Shown in pieces: positions 1 through 7,764 of a DNA stretch of 48,836 bases. Location: assembly GCA_030148485.1 (NCBI GenBank), contig JASBTJ010000094.1:1-48836 (forward strand), in the 5' to 3' direction. The position numbers and the translations under genes are program-made. The stretch is from Gammaproteobacteria bacterium (GTDB taxonomy: Bacteria > Pseudomonadota > Gammaproteobacteria > Chromatiales > Chromatiaceae). How positions within the stretch are numbered: the stretch's first letter is position 1; the number at the start of each line of letters is the position of its first letter. The notes under the pieces are model-generated. The model ran no database searches. It was not told where the DNA came from and worked only from the letters and a program-made list of their open reading frames with translations.

Positions 1-312
1 GGCGAATTCGTCGGCCGTGACGGTGCAGCGGCCGAGGGAGAAGGGCCGGTCGATGTGGCGATAGTGGCGGGGCGCTTCCTCGGGACGGTGGCCGAATTCG
101 TCGGGTGCCGAGCCCATCTCGAAGCCACCGACGGGGATGACCATCAGTTGCGGCCCAAGGCCTCCATCGGCCAGGGGGTCCTGAAATGCCACCGACAGAT
201 CGCAGGTCGCTGCCGTCTGCCATTGCAGGCTCAGGCGTTGCTGTTCGCTGAGCTTCGGGATGAAGGGGAGGTCCCCCGGGGATGCGCGATGCTGGCTGTT
301 CGGATCTTGCAT
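1..312 (-). CDS. SUMF1/formylglycine-generating-enzyme-like protein, N-terminal part (runs off left edge)
   Basis: Only the first 104 codons are inside the window; the gene continues past base 1. After about 55 variable residues the translation enters the typical opening of the FGE-sulfatase domain: a V-I-P-x-G-G-F-x-M-G-S stretch, then an acidic/proline loop and a P-F-x-L-G-R-x-x-V-T segment. In this family the fold either oxidises a cysteine to formylglycine in sulfatases or acts in other roles (EgtB-like, or ergothioneine or kinase-linked). The catalytic cysteines would lie outside the window, so the activity cannot be assigned. The start is the ATG at 312. No signal peptide is visible. 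Confidence 0.75.
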   Translation of the reverse strand, partial: MQDPNSQHRASPGDLPFIPKLSEQQRLSLQWQTAATCDLSVAFQDPLADGGLGPQLMVIPVGGFEMGSAPDEFGHRPEEAPRHYRHIDRPFSLGRCTVTADEFA

Positions 313-319
313 GGCGGCA

Positions 320-760
320 TTATGCGTCGCCGGTGGTGGGTGCGGCAACGCGGGGCGCGCGCCAGCGCAACGCGGCACGCAGGTGACGTCGAAAGTGTCG
401 GCGGATGAACAGTTCGGCTGACCAGGCGTGACGGGCACCGAAGCGCCCGGCAAGCGGCAGGTACACCCAGGCGAGGCGGGTTTCTCCGGCGGCCGTGGTG
501 ACCAGACGCCGTTGGCGCCGGTAGCCGGGTCCTTCGTACCGGTCGAGCCGCTGCAGGTCCCGTGCACGTCGCAGCGCGTAACAGCACCCCTGTGCTGTGT
601 GGTGCGGCGCCGGCCAGATACCTGGGTAACGGCGTCCCGGCAGACGTGCGACACGGTGGTCCGGCAGGTAGGCCCGCACCGAAGGCATCCGGTATCCCAC
701 CAGTCGTGCGGCAAAGTCGTCGGCCTGCAGGCTGCCGTAACAGAAAATCCAGTCGCGCAT
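320..760 (-). CDS. Gamma-glutamylcyclotransferase-like (AIG2/GGCT family) protein
   Basis: A 146-residue protein with the AIG2/GGCT signature Y-G-S-L at residues 8-11 and a glutamate (about E76, in L-D-R-Y-E-G) at the usual catalytic position. The family releases 5-oxoproline from gamma-glutamyl amines or dipeptides, or acts as a gamma-glutamylamine cyclotransferase; which substrate applies here cannot be read. The C-terminus is unusually arginine-rich. The start ATG lies one base after the TGA of the upstream gene (TGACATG), so the two are probably translationally coupled. A gamma-glutamyltransferase occurs 14 kb away but is not linked. Confidence 0.8.
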   Translation of the reverse strand: MRDWIFCYGSLQADDFAARLVGYRMPSVRAYLPDHRVARLPGRRYPGIWPAPHHTAQGCCYALRRARDLQRLDRYEGPGYRRQRRLVTTAAGETRLAWVYLPLAGRFGARHAWSAELFIRRHFRRHLRAALRWRAPRVAAPTTGDA

Positions 761-761
761 G

Positions 762-1316
762 TCAGTCGTCCATGATCTGCAGCCGGCTGATGTCCGGGAT
801 CGGCTGGGCGGGTTTGTCCGCGGCGCAGTCCGACAGGTCGCCGCTGTGGGCCGGCTCTGCGCTCAGATGACTGGTGTCGATCCGGGCGGCGGGCGGGGAC
901 GGCGTATCGTCGATGATGCTGCCCCCCGCGGCCAAATCCATGTGGCTGATGTCGGGTAGCTCGGCCGCGTCGACGCGGGGCGCACAGTCTTCCAGCGTAC
1001 CGGTGTTGGCCGGCAGCAGTTGCGGCTCTGCGTCCGTGTCGGCGGCGTTTCCGGGCGGCGCTGCGTTCGGGATCGGGTCGGCGTCCGTCGGACGAATCTC
1101 CACCAGGGCCCCGGCTTTGCGGAATGCGGCCCGATAGCGGCCGGCGGTGTCCATGTCCACGCCCTGCTTGATCCGCACCGCCTGGCCGCTGAACAGTCGC
1201 TCCAAGGCTTGTCCTTGCAGCTTGAACTGCTTGCCGAGCCATTGCTTGACGGTGTCCGCGGCATGATCGGGCAGGATGTCGCCGGCAAAGTAGATATCAA
1301 AGCGTTGCTGGGTCAT
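762..1316 (-). CDS. Conserved hypothetical protein with small N-terminal domain and acidic disordered tail
   Basis: 184 residues. Residues 1-70 form a compact domain (F-D-I-Y-F-A-G-D-I opening, then L-x-R-L-F-S-G-x-x-V-x-I-K-x-G) of a kind I have seen at the N-terminus of various gammaproteobacterial proteins; I do not know its function. The remaining ~110 residues are rich in Ala, Pro and Asp and carry several I-S-x-L/M repeats, and look disordered. I chose the ATG at 1316 because a strong AGGAGG sits just upstream; a longer in-frame ORF exists but lacks such a site. It leads a two-gene operon with the cyclotransferase-like gene. Confidence 0.7.
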   Translation of the reverse strand: MTQQRFDIYFAGDILPDHAADTVKQWLGKQFKLQGQALERLFSGQAVRIKQGVDMDTAGRYRAAFRKAGALVEIRPTDADPIPNAAPPGNAADTDAEPQLLPANTGTLEDCAPRVDAAELPDISHMDLAAGGSIIDDTPSPPAARIDTSHLSAEPAHSGDLSDCAADKPAQPIPDISRLQIMDD

Positions 1317-1574
1317 GGGGCCTCCTGTGAACGGACGGTAGTACGCATTTTCCATGCTGCCCAGGGCTTCAGGAACCGCTGGAAAATTCAGCGCTTCCGC
1401 TTCAGAGCTTCCCCAAGGGGCGCTGAGCAGGTCGCGGACGCCGATCGCCCGTGTCGGCGGCCGCGGCGTTCTCAGCGGTCCGTTAAAATACATCAGCTGT
1501 AGGGTTTCTGTCCGGGCGTCCGGTCTATATTTTTGGTACGACCGCGTCCGCGGCCTCTTCAAGGGGGATAAGTC

Positions 1575-2087
1575 ATGCGCAGACGGCTGTATTTCGTACT
1601 TCCGGACCTGGCGACGGCGGATACCATCCAGCAGGGACTGTTGCTGGCGCGTATCGATCACGGCCACATCCATTTTCTTGCCCGTGACGGTATCAACCTG
1701 GGGCAACTGTCGGTGGCCAATCTGTTGCAGCGCAGCGATTTGATCCATGGTCTGCAGATCGGCCTTTTTGCTGGCGGTTTGACCTGCTTGATGGCCGGGT
1801 TGGTGATCGCTTTTTATCCTGAACTGGGCAGCGCTGTCGGCATGGGTGCCGCGCTGCTGCTGGCGCTGTTCGGCGCCGTGGTCGGTGCTTGGGTATCGGG
1901 CATGATCGCCGTCAGTCTGCCGAACAGCCGACTGAAGGACTTCCAGCAGGCCATTGATGCGGGGCGGATCCTGCTGATGGTGGATGTCCCTTACCGTCGG
2001 GTGGCCGAGATACGCACGCTGATCGAATCCCACCATCCCGAGGCCCGTGCCGGGGGCACGGATACCCACATACCGGCGTTTCCCTAG
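1575..2087 (+). CDS. DUF1269-like two-TM membrane protein
   Basis: 170 residues. A short cytoplasmic N-terminal domain (about residues 1-55) ends in a glutamine/leucine-rich helix, followed by two hydrophobic segments (about 62-82 and 88-112) joined by a glycine-rich turn, then a soluble C-terminal portion with a V-D-V-P segment. This layout matches DUF1269/general-stress-protein-17M-like membrane proteins, whose function is unknown. A GGGGGATA ribosome site precedes the ATG. It is divergent from the gene at 762-1316, and the 258 bp between them must hold both promoters. Confidence 0.65.
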   Translation: MRRRLYFVLPDLATADTIQQGLLLARIDHGHIHFLARDGINLGQLSVANLLQRSDLIHGLQIGLFAGGLTCLMAGLVIAFYPELGSAVGMGAALLLALFGAVVGAWVSGMIAVSLPNSRLKDFQQAIDAGRILLMVDVPYRRVAEIRTLIESHHPEARAGGTDTHIPAFP

Positions 2088-2253
2088 GGGAAGTGTTGAA
2101 TAAGTCCATCCTGGACTTCTCAGCGCACGCTGCGCTGCAAACGGGGTTTGCAGCTTGCTTCAAAATCAGTCCCTTGCCGTGACCGATGTTGGCGGCACCT
2201 CCCTGTGCCGCGGAACCGCTGAATTTTTCAGCGGTGGCCTCGTCGGAGTCGGT
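2088..2253. repeat. Cluster of short hairpins between convergent genes
   Basis: This 166-bp gap holds several short inverted repeats in a row: AAGTCCA/TGGACTT near 2101-2118, GCAAAC/GTTTGC near 2137-2152, and ACCGCTGAA/TTCAGCGGT near 2215-2236. The last could serve as a bidirectional terminator for the convergent genes on either side. A 30-odd-base stretch around 2162-2192 resembles one at 3267-3300 (shared AAAATCAG and TTGCCGTGA blocks), which suggests a dispersed degenerate repeat. Confidence 0.4.
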
Positions 2254-2667
2254 TCAGTGCACCGGGCCGCGGCGCGGCTGCTGCCCGATCATGGGCAGGC
2301 TGGCGTGATGGGCGATCAGCTGCCAGTTGCCGTTCGTGTTGCGATAGATGTTGGTCGCGATCAGCCGCGTCGGATCCGATTCGCCATCGCCCGGCCGGAC
2401 CGCCTCTTCCACTGTGTGAACGGCCAAGCCATCGACCTGTAGTCGATTGACGACCCGATAGCGCACCTCGGGGGGGCTTGCTTGGCTGAATATCTGTCCC
2501 CAGCTGTCCAGGATTTCGCCGGCGCCTTGCAACAGGGGGCCGCCGGGGTGAATGCAGCTGGTGTCCGGCGCGTCCTGCCAGAGTCGGGTCATGGCGGTCA
2601 GGTCGCAGCGTTCGAAGGCCTGGTAAAAGGCGGCTTCCACACTGTCCGGGTCGGCGTGCATTTTCAT
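2254..2667 (-). CDS. SnoaL-like/NTF2-fold protein
   Basis: 137 residues with the pattern of small NTF2-like ketosteroid-isomerase-fold proteins: an N-terminal E-A-A-F-Y-Q-A-F-E helix, a W-x-D-x-x-x-x-S-C-I-H-P-G-G segment, a G-x-x-x-I-x-x-S-W helix, and a final W-Q-L-I-A-H-H-A-S strand. I believe this is the SnoaL-3/DUF4440-type group often annotated nuclear transport factor 2 family; the substrate is unknown. I took the ATG at 2667; a longer ORF upstream adds an implausible Pro/Arg stretch. It stands alone between convergent and divergent neighbours. Confidence 0.75.
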   Translation of the reverse strand: MKMHADPDSVEAAFYQAFERCDLTAMTRLWQDAPDTSCIHPGGPLLQGAGEILDSWGQIFSQASPPEVRYRVVNRLQVDGLAVHTVEEAVRPGDGESDPTRLIATNIYRNTNGNWQLIAHHASLPMIGQQPRRGPVH

Positions 2668-2787
2668 GATACGGGGTACCCGTCTTGGGGCTGGGCTTGG
2701 CATGCCAGCTTACCGCGGGGGACGGGATGATTAACCCGGCTTCGGCCGTGGCTGCGCTAGACTGTCCGTTTCACAGGAGAGTCAAGC

Positions 2788-2988
2788 ATGCCTCAAAACG
2801 CCGCCGTCGGACCCATCTGGGTGTTTGACGAGTCCAGATTGGAGCACGCCCTGGCGGCTTATCAAGCAGCGGCAATGGCGGCCTATCCGCAGCAGGAAGC
2901 GCGCATCCGCACCACCGTGATGGCGATGCGGGACTTTTTACGGTCGCCACAGGCGTCCGACCTGCGGATGAGCCTGGGGGACGATTAG
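2788..2988 (+). CDS. Small hypothetical protein (66 aa)
   Basis: A short ORF with a good CAGGAGAG ribosome site 6-8 bases before the ATG and a coding-like composition. The product is mostly helical: F-D-E-S-R-L-E-H-A-L then an alanine-rich stretch, ending in an acidic G-D-D. No signal peptide, cysteines or motif. Its 3' end overlaps the convergent gene at 2985 by four bases. I do not recognise the family. Confidence 0.55.
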   Translation: MPQNAAVGPIWVFDESRLEHALAAYQAAAMAAYPQQEARIRTTVMAMRDFLRSPQASDLRMSLGDD

Positions 2989-3191
2989 AGGGAAGGCGAG
3001 CGCGGTCGCTTGGGACGGGGCGGCATCATGTGTTTGCGCCGCAGGTCCTTGATGTTGCCGACGCCACCAATCAGCGCGGCAAGGCCCAAACCAAGCAGAA
3101 TGAGCAAGGCAGGGTCGCCGACGGCCCCATCGTCCGCCATGGCGGACCCCGATAACGCGCACCAGACCAACAGGGTATTCATCAGCCGCAT
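2985..3191 (-). CDS. Small exported single-TM protein with sorting-signal-like tail
   Basis: 68 residues starting at the ATG at 3191. Residues 1-19 form a signal peptide ending A-M-A, leaving a very short acidic linker, then a D-P-A-L-L hydrophobic helix with L-G-L-G-L-A and a strongly basic, proline-rich end (R-R-K-H and P-R-P-K-R-P-R). Signal peptide plus C-terminal helix plus arginine cluster is reminiscent of PEP-CTERM-type tails, but the canonical P-E-P is absent and almost nothing lies between the two helices. It may simply be a small two-helix membrane protein. Confidence 0.55.
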   Translation of the reverse strand: MRLMNTLLVWCALSGSAMADDGAVGDPALLILLGLGLAALIGGVGNIKDLRRKHMMPPRPKRPRSPSL

Positions 3192-3349
3192 CGTCCGCTC
3201 CCACACGTGTGATTTTTCTACTTTTTCGAAAACATCAAGCAATCGCCGAGCCAAGTGGTTGCTAGTCTTTTAAAATCAGCGTGTTGCCGTGATGATATTC
3301 GGTATTTGGTTGCAGCAATGTAAAGCAAGCGGACGAAATCTGGCGACTG

Positions 3350-3823
3350 CTATGAGCTTCTTATGTGATCTAGGTCACATGCACTGGGGCGGCCGTCCGG
3401 CCATAGGGTCTTGTCGTTTTTGCAATCGAAGCGCCGGCAGCGCAATGGCCGATGTTCCCAGACCTGACACTGGCGGCTGTCGCGGTCCAGATGGGGGCAG
3501 AAACCGTCCTCGTCCCGCGCGACGAAGTAGGGGCGGTCCGGATTGTAACGGACCATGCCGGCTTCCACTTCCTGCGGGGTCAGCGCAAACATCAGCGTGC
3601 AGCAGCGGGAGCCGCACTGGTGCAGATAGCGGTGGCAGGGTACGTCGGCGTCGGGTTGGTCCGGGTCCTCGTCGCCATAGATGGCGGCGACACCGCGTTC
3701 CAGGGTCTTTTCAAAGGCGGCCAACATCTGCAGCACGCGCGGTCGCTTTTCCTCCGGAATGGCAAGAAAATCGGGGTCGTCGGCAAATTCCTCTGCCCAG
3801 TCGATCGGCGGCTCGTTTGGCAT
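3350..3823 (-). CDS. YkgJ-family cysteine-cluster protein
   Basis: 157 residues with eight cysteines spaced as in YkgJ-type Fe/Zn-chelating proteins: C63, C70, C74-C75, C109, C119, C129 and C134. The C-terminal W-E-H-R-P-L-R-C-R-x-F-D-C segment is the family hallmark. The cluster is presumed to bind zinc or iron-sulfur; the biological role is not established. The N-terminal 55 residues form a helical extension with an acidic D-E-D-P-D-Q-P-D-A-D linker. A perfect CRP-like palindrome lies in its last codons (separate entry). Confidence 0.8.
   Translation of the reverse strand: MPNEPPIDWAEEFADDPDFLAIPEEKRPRVLQMLAAFEKTLERGVAAIYGDEDPDQPDADVPCHRYLHQCGSRCCTLMFALTPQEVEAGMVRYNPDRPYFVARDEDGFCPHLDRDSRQCQVWEHRPLRCRRFDCKNDKTLWPDGRPSACDLDHIRSS
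3364..3379. promoter_or_regulatory. CRP/Vfr-consensus palindrome TGTGA-N6-TCACA
   Basis: TGTGATCTAGGTCACA matches the CRP half-sites exactly and extends to ATGTGA/TCACAT. It is inside the last codons of the cysteine-cluster gene, about 175 bp upstream of the start of the small exported protein at 3191 on the minus strand, so it could regulate that gene or be fortuitous. Confidence 0.4.
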
Positions 3824-3924
3824 GGGATTCAGGGTCGCAGAAATGGGGTAGGCGCGCTACCGCACTGAAGAAGGGGGTATTGCTGCCGCTAACGCCGATG
3901 ACCCCGTAACAATTGGCCTAGGGC

Positions 3925-4632
3925 ATGATTCCGGACAATCTGACCGTGTATGTCGCCGTCTTGGGCATGGCCATGCTGACGCTACTGGTGGCGAGTCTGT
4001 TTTCCAGTTACCAGCGCGCGCAGGCGCACAAACGCCTGCTCATCCAGCAGTTGCAACTGGGCGTGCAGCGCAATGAGTCGCTGTTGATGCGGCTGGCGCC
4101 GGTGTCGCTGCCGCGGGAGATCCGCCTGGCGCTGCGCCGAGACACCTTTGACCGCTATCGGCGCATCAAGGCGTTGAACAGACGCAATCCGGGTATCGAT
4201 AACCTGCTGGCGCAAAGCGAGGAGCGACTCAATAGCGAGGGTGGCGATACCGGGCCGAAAACCCCGGTGCCGGCGGACACCGCAGTGTTCGAGCGCTGGC
4301 AGAAGGGGTTCAATGAACTGATGCAGCTGGTACAGGGGGGGCGTCTCAGCCGCCCCATCGCCGGCGAGGCTCGGCACAAGCTGGTGGTTGCCATCCTGGA
4401 GCGCCAAGCGGAGTCCATTTTCGCCCATCACATGAATCAGGCCGATGAGATGAAAGCCGACGGTCGGCTGCCGATGGCGCGTCGGCAGATACAGCAGGCG
4501 ACTGAGTGGATTCGCGCATTGGGGGTTCACACCGACCGCGTGGAGGCGCTGCTCAAACAGGCCGATGAGGCGTACCAATACCTGTTGACGGGCGAAGCGC
4601 CGACCCCGAGCGAGGAGAAATACTCCGCCTAA
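3925..4632 (+). CDS. Membrane-anchored hypothetical protein
   Basis: 235 residues. Residues 6-28 form one hydrophobic helix, followed by a long, charged, mostly helical cytoplasmic part: a basic Q-R-A-Q-A-H-K-R stretch, an L-P-R-E-I-R-L-A-L-R-R segment, a variable linker near 105-120, and a second helical block to the end. No catalytic motif is visible and I do not recognise the family. Its stop overlaps the convergent arsJ stop by three to four bases, leaving no room for a terminator between them. Confidence 0.6.
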   Translation: MIPDNLTVYVAVLGMAMLTLLVASLFSSYQRAQAHKRLLIQQLQLGVQRNESLLMRLAPVSLPREIRLALRRDTFDRYRRIKALNRRNPGIDNLLAQSEERLNSEGGDTGPKTPVPADTAVFERWQKGFNELMQLVQGGRLSRPIAGEARHKLVVAILERQAESIFAHHMNQADEMKADGRLPMARRQIQQATEWIRALGVHTDRVEALLKQADEAYQYLLTGEAPTPSEEKYSA

Positions 4633-5834
4633 CCGGCTGCCGTCGCCGTGCTGCGCAGACGCGGCAACGGCAATGACAGCACAACCGCCAGACCGATCAT
4701 CAGCGCGGAAACCCACAGACAGGCCTGCAGGCCGGCAACCTGGTAGATCCAGCCGGACAAAACGGTGCCGGCGAGTCGGCCTCCGGCATTGGCCATGTAG
4801 TAGAAGCCCACGTTCATCGCCACCTTGTCGTGGTCCGCATATGCCAGGATCAGATAGGAATGTACCGCTGAATTGACGGCGAACAGCAGCCCGAACAACA
4901 CCAGTCCTGCGATCAGCACGGTCGGCGTCCACCAGGTCTGGTCGAACGACCAGGCCAGCAAAGCCGGCACCAGCATCAGGGCCGTACCCCAGCCGCGTGC
5001 CGCCGCCGGCCCCGGCTCGTGTCCATGCAGCAGACGCGGCGCGCCGGCCTGGACGATGCCGTAGCCGATGGTCCAGGTGGCAAGCAACGCCCCAACGGCA
5101 GTAAACGACCACTCCAGGACGTCGTACAAAAAGACCGGTAATGCGACCACGAACCACACGTCCCGGGCACCAAACAGGAAAAAACGGGCCGCCGACAGCC
5201 AATTGATGCTGGCCCGCTGCGAGAATATCTGGCTGAATTTAGGTTTGGCGGTGCCGCCGGCCGGGCACCTTGGCAGCAATGCCACGGCGATCAGCAAGGT
5301 CAGCAGCAGGCCCAGGCTCAGCGCCAGCAGCGCGCCACGAAAACCGAGCACCTGCAGCAGGGCGGCGCCGAGGAAGAATCCCAGACCCTTGAGCGCATTC
5401 TTCGACCCCGTCAGTAATGCCACCCAGCGGAACAGACGCCCCGGTTGTTGGTCGCCGACCAGTCCCTTGACGCCGGCTTTGGCGCTCATCTTGTTCAGGT
5501 CTTTGGCGATCCCGGACAGTGCCTGGGCAGCCATCACATAAGGCACGGACAGCCAGGCATCCGGCACGGCGAGCATGGCCAACGCCGCGACCTGCAGCGC
5601 CATGCCCAGATGCTGGGTGCGATCCAGCCCGATACGGGCGCCGAGCCAGCCGCCGATCAGGTTGGTGAGCACGCCGAACAGCTCGTAGAACAGAAACAGC
5701 ATGGCGACCTGGAGAGGCGTGTATCCCAACTGATGGAAATACAGCACCACCAACATCCGTATGGCGCCATCGGTCAAGGTGAAGGACCAATAGGCGCCGG
5801 TGATGATCAGATAGTGGCGTAGCGCGGCGGACAT
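4629..5834 (-). CDS. arsJ: Organoarsenical efflux MFS transporter ArsJ
   Basis: 401 residues, about 10-12 membrane helices. The opening (Y-W-S-F-T-L-T-D-G-A-I-R-M-L-V), the S-G-I-A-K-D-L-N-K-M-S-A-K block near 110-125, L-T-G-S-K-N-A-L-K-G-L-G-F-F-L-G, and A-A-R-F-F-L-F-G-A-R-D-V-W-F-V are characteristic of ArsJ. In the known pathway a GAPDH makes 1-arseno-3-phosphoglycerate, which ArsJ exports, giving arsenate resistance. Here neither an ArsJ-type gapdh nor arsR/arsC is adjacent, so it either works with a housekeeping GAPDH or moves another substrate. Start: ATG at 5834. Confidence 0.88.
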   Translation of the reverse strand: MSAALRHYLIITGAYWSFTLTDGAIRMLVVLYFHQLGYTPLQVAMLFLFYELFGVLTNLIGGWLGARIGLDRTQHLGMALQVAALAMLAVPDAWLSVPYVMAAQALSGIAKDLNKMSAKAGVKGLVGDQQPGRLFRWVALLTGSKNALKGLGFFLGAALLQVLGFRGALLALSLGLLLTLLIAVALLPRCPAGGTAKPKFSQIFSQRASINWLSAARFFLFGARDVWFVVALPVFLYDVLEWSFTAVGALLATWTIGYGIVQAGAPRLLHGHEPGPAAARGWGTALMLVPALLAWSFDQTWWTPTVLIAGLVLFGLLFAVNSAVHSYLILAYADHDKVAMNVGFYYMANAGGRLAGTVLSGWIYQVAGLQACLWVSALMIGLAVVLSLPLPRLRSTATAAG

Positions 5835-5901
5835 GACAGGGGGACGATAGCTCAGTGCTCGGGAGGCATCACTTTATGAACAGGTCATGACAGGCCGGTG
5901 A

Positions 5902-6207
5902 CTAGTCCTTTGCGTTGAACAGCGCCTCGGCGGCAGCGAGCAAGTCGTCGGGATCCGCGTCCCGTGTGCCCGGCACGGGAGGTCTGGGGTTGGGTGAAAA
6001 ATAGTCGCAGAAATTCGCCCGGACCTTGTCCGCCACGCTGTCGGCCACCGGTTCCTCGCAGTCGTTGTGCAAGCCGGGGTGGTAGAAGCGACAGTTGCGG
6101 CACACATGGGTGTGGCGGCGACAGCCCGGACATTCGGATGTGCGTTGGAAATCCAGATCGGCCAGCGCCTGGCCGCAGTCCCAGCAGTGACCTTGCATGT
6201 TTGGCAT
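5902..6207 (-). CDS. Small zinc-ribbon hypothetical protein
   Basis: 101 residues with an array of cysteines suited to zinc binding: C-W-D-C near residues 8-11, C-P-G-C near 26-29, then C-R-N-C, with more cysteines and histidines to residue 50. After that comes an acidic linker with an F-C-D-Y-F segment and a helical, alanine-rich end. I do not recognise a named family; a role as a zinc-binding adaptor or nucleic-acid binder is only a guess. Two starts are possible (6207, or the methionine three codons later). Confidence 0.6.
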   Translation of the reverse strand: MPNMQGHCWDCGQALADLDFQRTSECPGCRRHTHVCRNCRFYHPGLHNDCEEPVADSVADKVRANFCDYFSPNPRPPVPGTRDADPDDLLAAAEALFNAKD

Positions 6208-6336
6208 GATGCGTTTCTCGCCGGTGCGAATAAGCCGCTTATCTTGCCCGGTGCCGGGTGGCGGGGAAAGTGGTCACTCACGGATATCGTGCTCGGGGTA
6301 TTACACTAGTGTCCCCACATCAATTCGCGGACCATC

Positions 6337-6789
6337 ATGCAAGACGATCAGGAACCCGATTGGGATTCACCGCTGTCGCTGAGTCTCACCCCTGCCATGC
6401 TGATTCATAGCCTGTTCATGCAGGCCCAGCAAGTGCATACCGGCGAGCAAAGTTGCGTCAGCGACGAACTGGTGGTGAACCAGGTGTTGGCGGTGGACGA
6501 GCGCAACGGTAACCGTGTCCGTCTGGTGGAGCAGGAGTATGCGGAAGATGACGGCGACGATACCGTCTGGCACGACTGGGCGGTGGAGATCCTGATCGGA
6601 GCGATCTGGGTCACCGGTCACTGGCACCAGCCGGTTACCGCGTCGCCGGTGGACTGGGAATGGTGCGACAAACAGGCGCAGGCGGCATTCAGTCGCGCCT
6701 GCGTCCTGGTGGGTAAACAGGTGCGGCCGGGTCTGGTGGTGGTCGACGAATTGCCCGCCCCGAGCCCGACGTCGCCGCGGCGGCATTGA
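6337..6789 (+). CDS. Hypothetical acidic protein upstream of the rhodanese gene
   Basis: 150 residues, acidic in the first two thirds, with an E-Y-A-E-D-D-G-D-D stretch and a tryptophan-rich middle (W-H-D-W-A-V-E-I-L, I-W-V-T-G-H-W-H). No signal peptide. The end is a proline/serine tail. The only ribosome site before the ATG is weak (GCGGA). Its last bases sit 20 bp before the rhodanese start, so the two are likely co-transcribed. Family unknown. Confidence 0.6.
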   Translation: MQDDQEPDWDSPLSLSLTPAMLIHSLFMQAQQVHTGEQSCVSDELVVNQVLAVDERNGNRVRLVEQEYAEDDGDDTVWHDWAVEILIGAIWVTGHWHQPVTASPVDWEWCDKQAQAAFSRACVLVGKQVRPGLVVVDELPAPSPTSPRRH

Positions 6790-6809
6790 ATCGACGATCA
6801 GGAGAACGC

Positions 6810-7715
6810 ATGCGCATATTGTTATTGCTGACGCTGGTTGTCATGACTCTGCCCGCCCGGGCGGGAGCACCGCTGCCGCCGTTGGTCGACGTGTCCTGGC
6901 TACTCGCTGAACCGGCTGCCGATGACCTGGTGTGGCTGGACGTTCAGCCATCGGTTTACTACCAACAGGTACATCTGGCGGGTTCCGTCAATGCCCCGTT
7001 CGACGGCTGGCGAACCACGAGTGTCGGCGGTTTGCGGGGCATGTTGCCCGCTGTGGACAAACTGGAGGCCAAGCTCGGTGGCCTGGGTATCGCGCCGTCC
7101 GACCGTGTTGTGATCGTCACCACCGGGTTGGGGGCGGGCGATATGGCCGCCGCGGCACGGGTATTCTGGACGTTGAAGGTACTCGGTCATGTGCAGGTGG
7201 CGGTGCTGAACGGCGGTTTGCAGTCGGTGGCCGACGACCCGCGTGGGCTCGCGCGGCTCACCCGAGAGCCGACGCGCCGTGCCGCGACCACCTACCAGGC
7301 CAGCCCCGACATGAGTTTGCTGGCGGACGCCAAGGCGACCAGCGCCGCGCTGCAGCGTGGTGATGTCCTGGTGGATGCCCGTTCGGCAGCGGAGTATCTG
7401 GGCGTACATGTGGGCGGTGAAGGCGAGCGGCCGGGGCGGCTGCCAGGCGCGCGCAACCTGCCGTTCGACTGGTTGACCGAAAACGGATCGGGGACGATCC
7501 TGCCGCGGGAGCGTATGCGCGATTTGCTCAAGGCCGTGGACATCGATCCGAAGGCGGCTCAAGTGCACTATTGCCATACTGGCAATCGAGCCGCGCTCAC
7601 GTGGTTTGCGGCGTGGGCGGTGTTGGGTAACAAACAAGCCCGTTTATATGATGCGTCCATGCTGGAGTGGTCCATGCGCCCGGATCTGCCGATCAAACGG
7701 CAAGTGCAATTCTGA
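6810..7715 (+). CDS. Periplasmic tandem-rhodanese sulfurtransferase
   Basis: 301 residues: a signal peptide of about 19 residues ending A-R-A-G-A, then two rhodanese domains. The first keeps the fold (W-L-D-V, H-L-A-G-S-V-N-A-P) but has no active cysteine in the loop (T-T-G-L-G-A-G). The second has L-V-D-A-R-S-A-A-E-Y and an active-site loop Y-C-H-T-G-N-R-A with the catalytic cysteine about C255. This is the layout of thiosulfate or 3-mercaptopyruvate sulfurtransferases, here exported. I use the ATG at 6810 (GGAGAA upstream), which gives the signal peptide; a longer ORF starts 24 bases earlier. Confidence 0.85.
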   Translation: MRILLLLTLVVMTLPARAGAPLPPLVDVSWLLAEPAADDLVWLDVQPSVYYQQVHLAGSVNAPFDGWRTTSVGGLRGMLPAVDKLEAKLGGLGIAPSDRVVIVTTGLGAGDMAAAARVFWTLKVLGHVQVAVLNGGLQSVADDPRGLARLTREPTRRAATTYQASPDMSLLADAKATSAALQRGDVLVDARSAAEYLGVHVGGEGERPGRLPGARNLPFDWLTENGSGTILPRERMRDLLKAVDIDPKAAQVHYCHTGNRAALTWFAAWAVLGNKQARLYDASMLEWSMRPDLPIKRQVQF

Positions 7716-7739
7716 GCCTGTTGGCTGATTTACGAGCAT

Positions 7740-7764
7740 AAAAAACGGCGGTGAAAAACCGCCG
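7740..7764 (-). terminator. Rho-independent terminator reading on the minus strand
   Basis: Stem CGGCGGT (7746-7752) pairs with ACCGCCG (7758-7764) around a five-base loop, and on the minus strand is followed by six T. On the plus strand there is no T run, so it ends minus-strand transcripts (the RRM gene or a separate small RNA), not the rhodanese. Confidence 0.75.
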
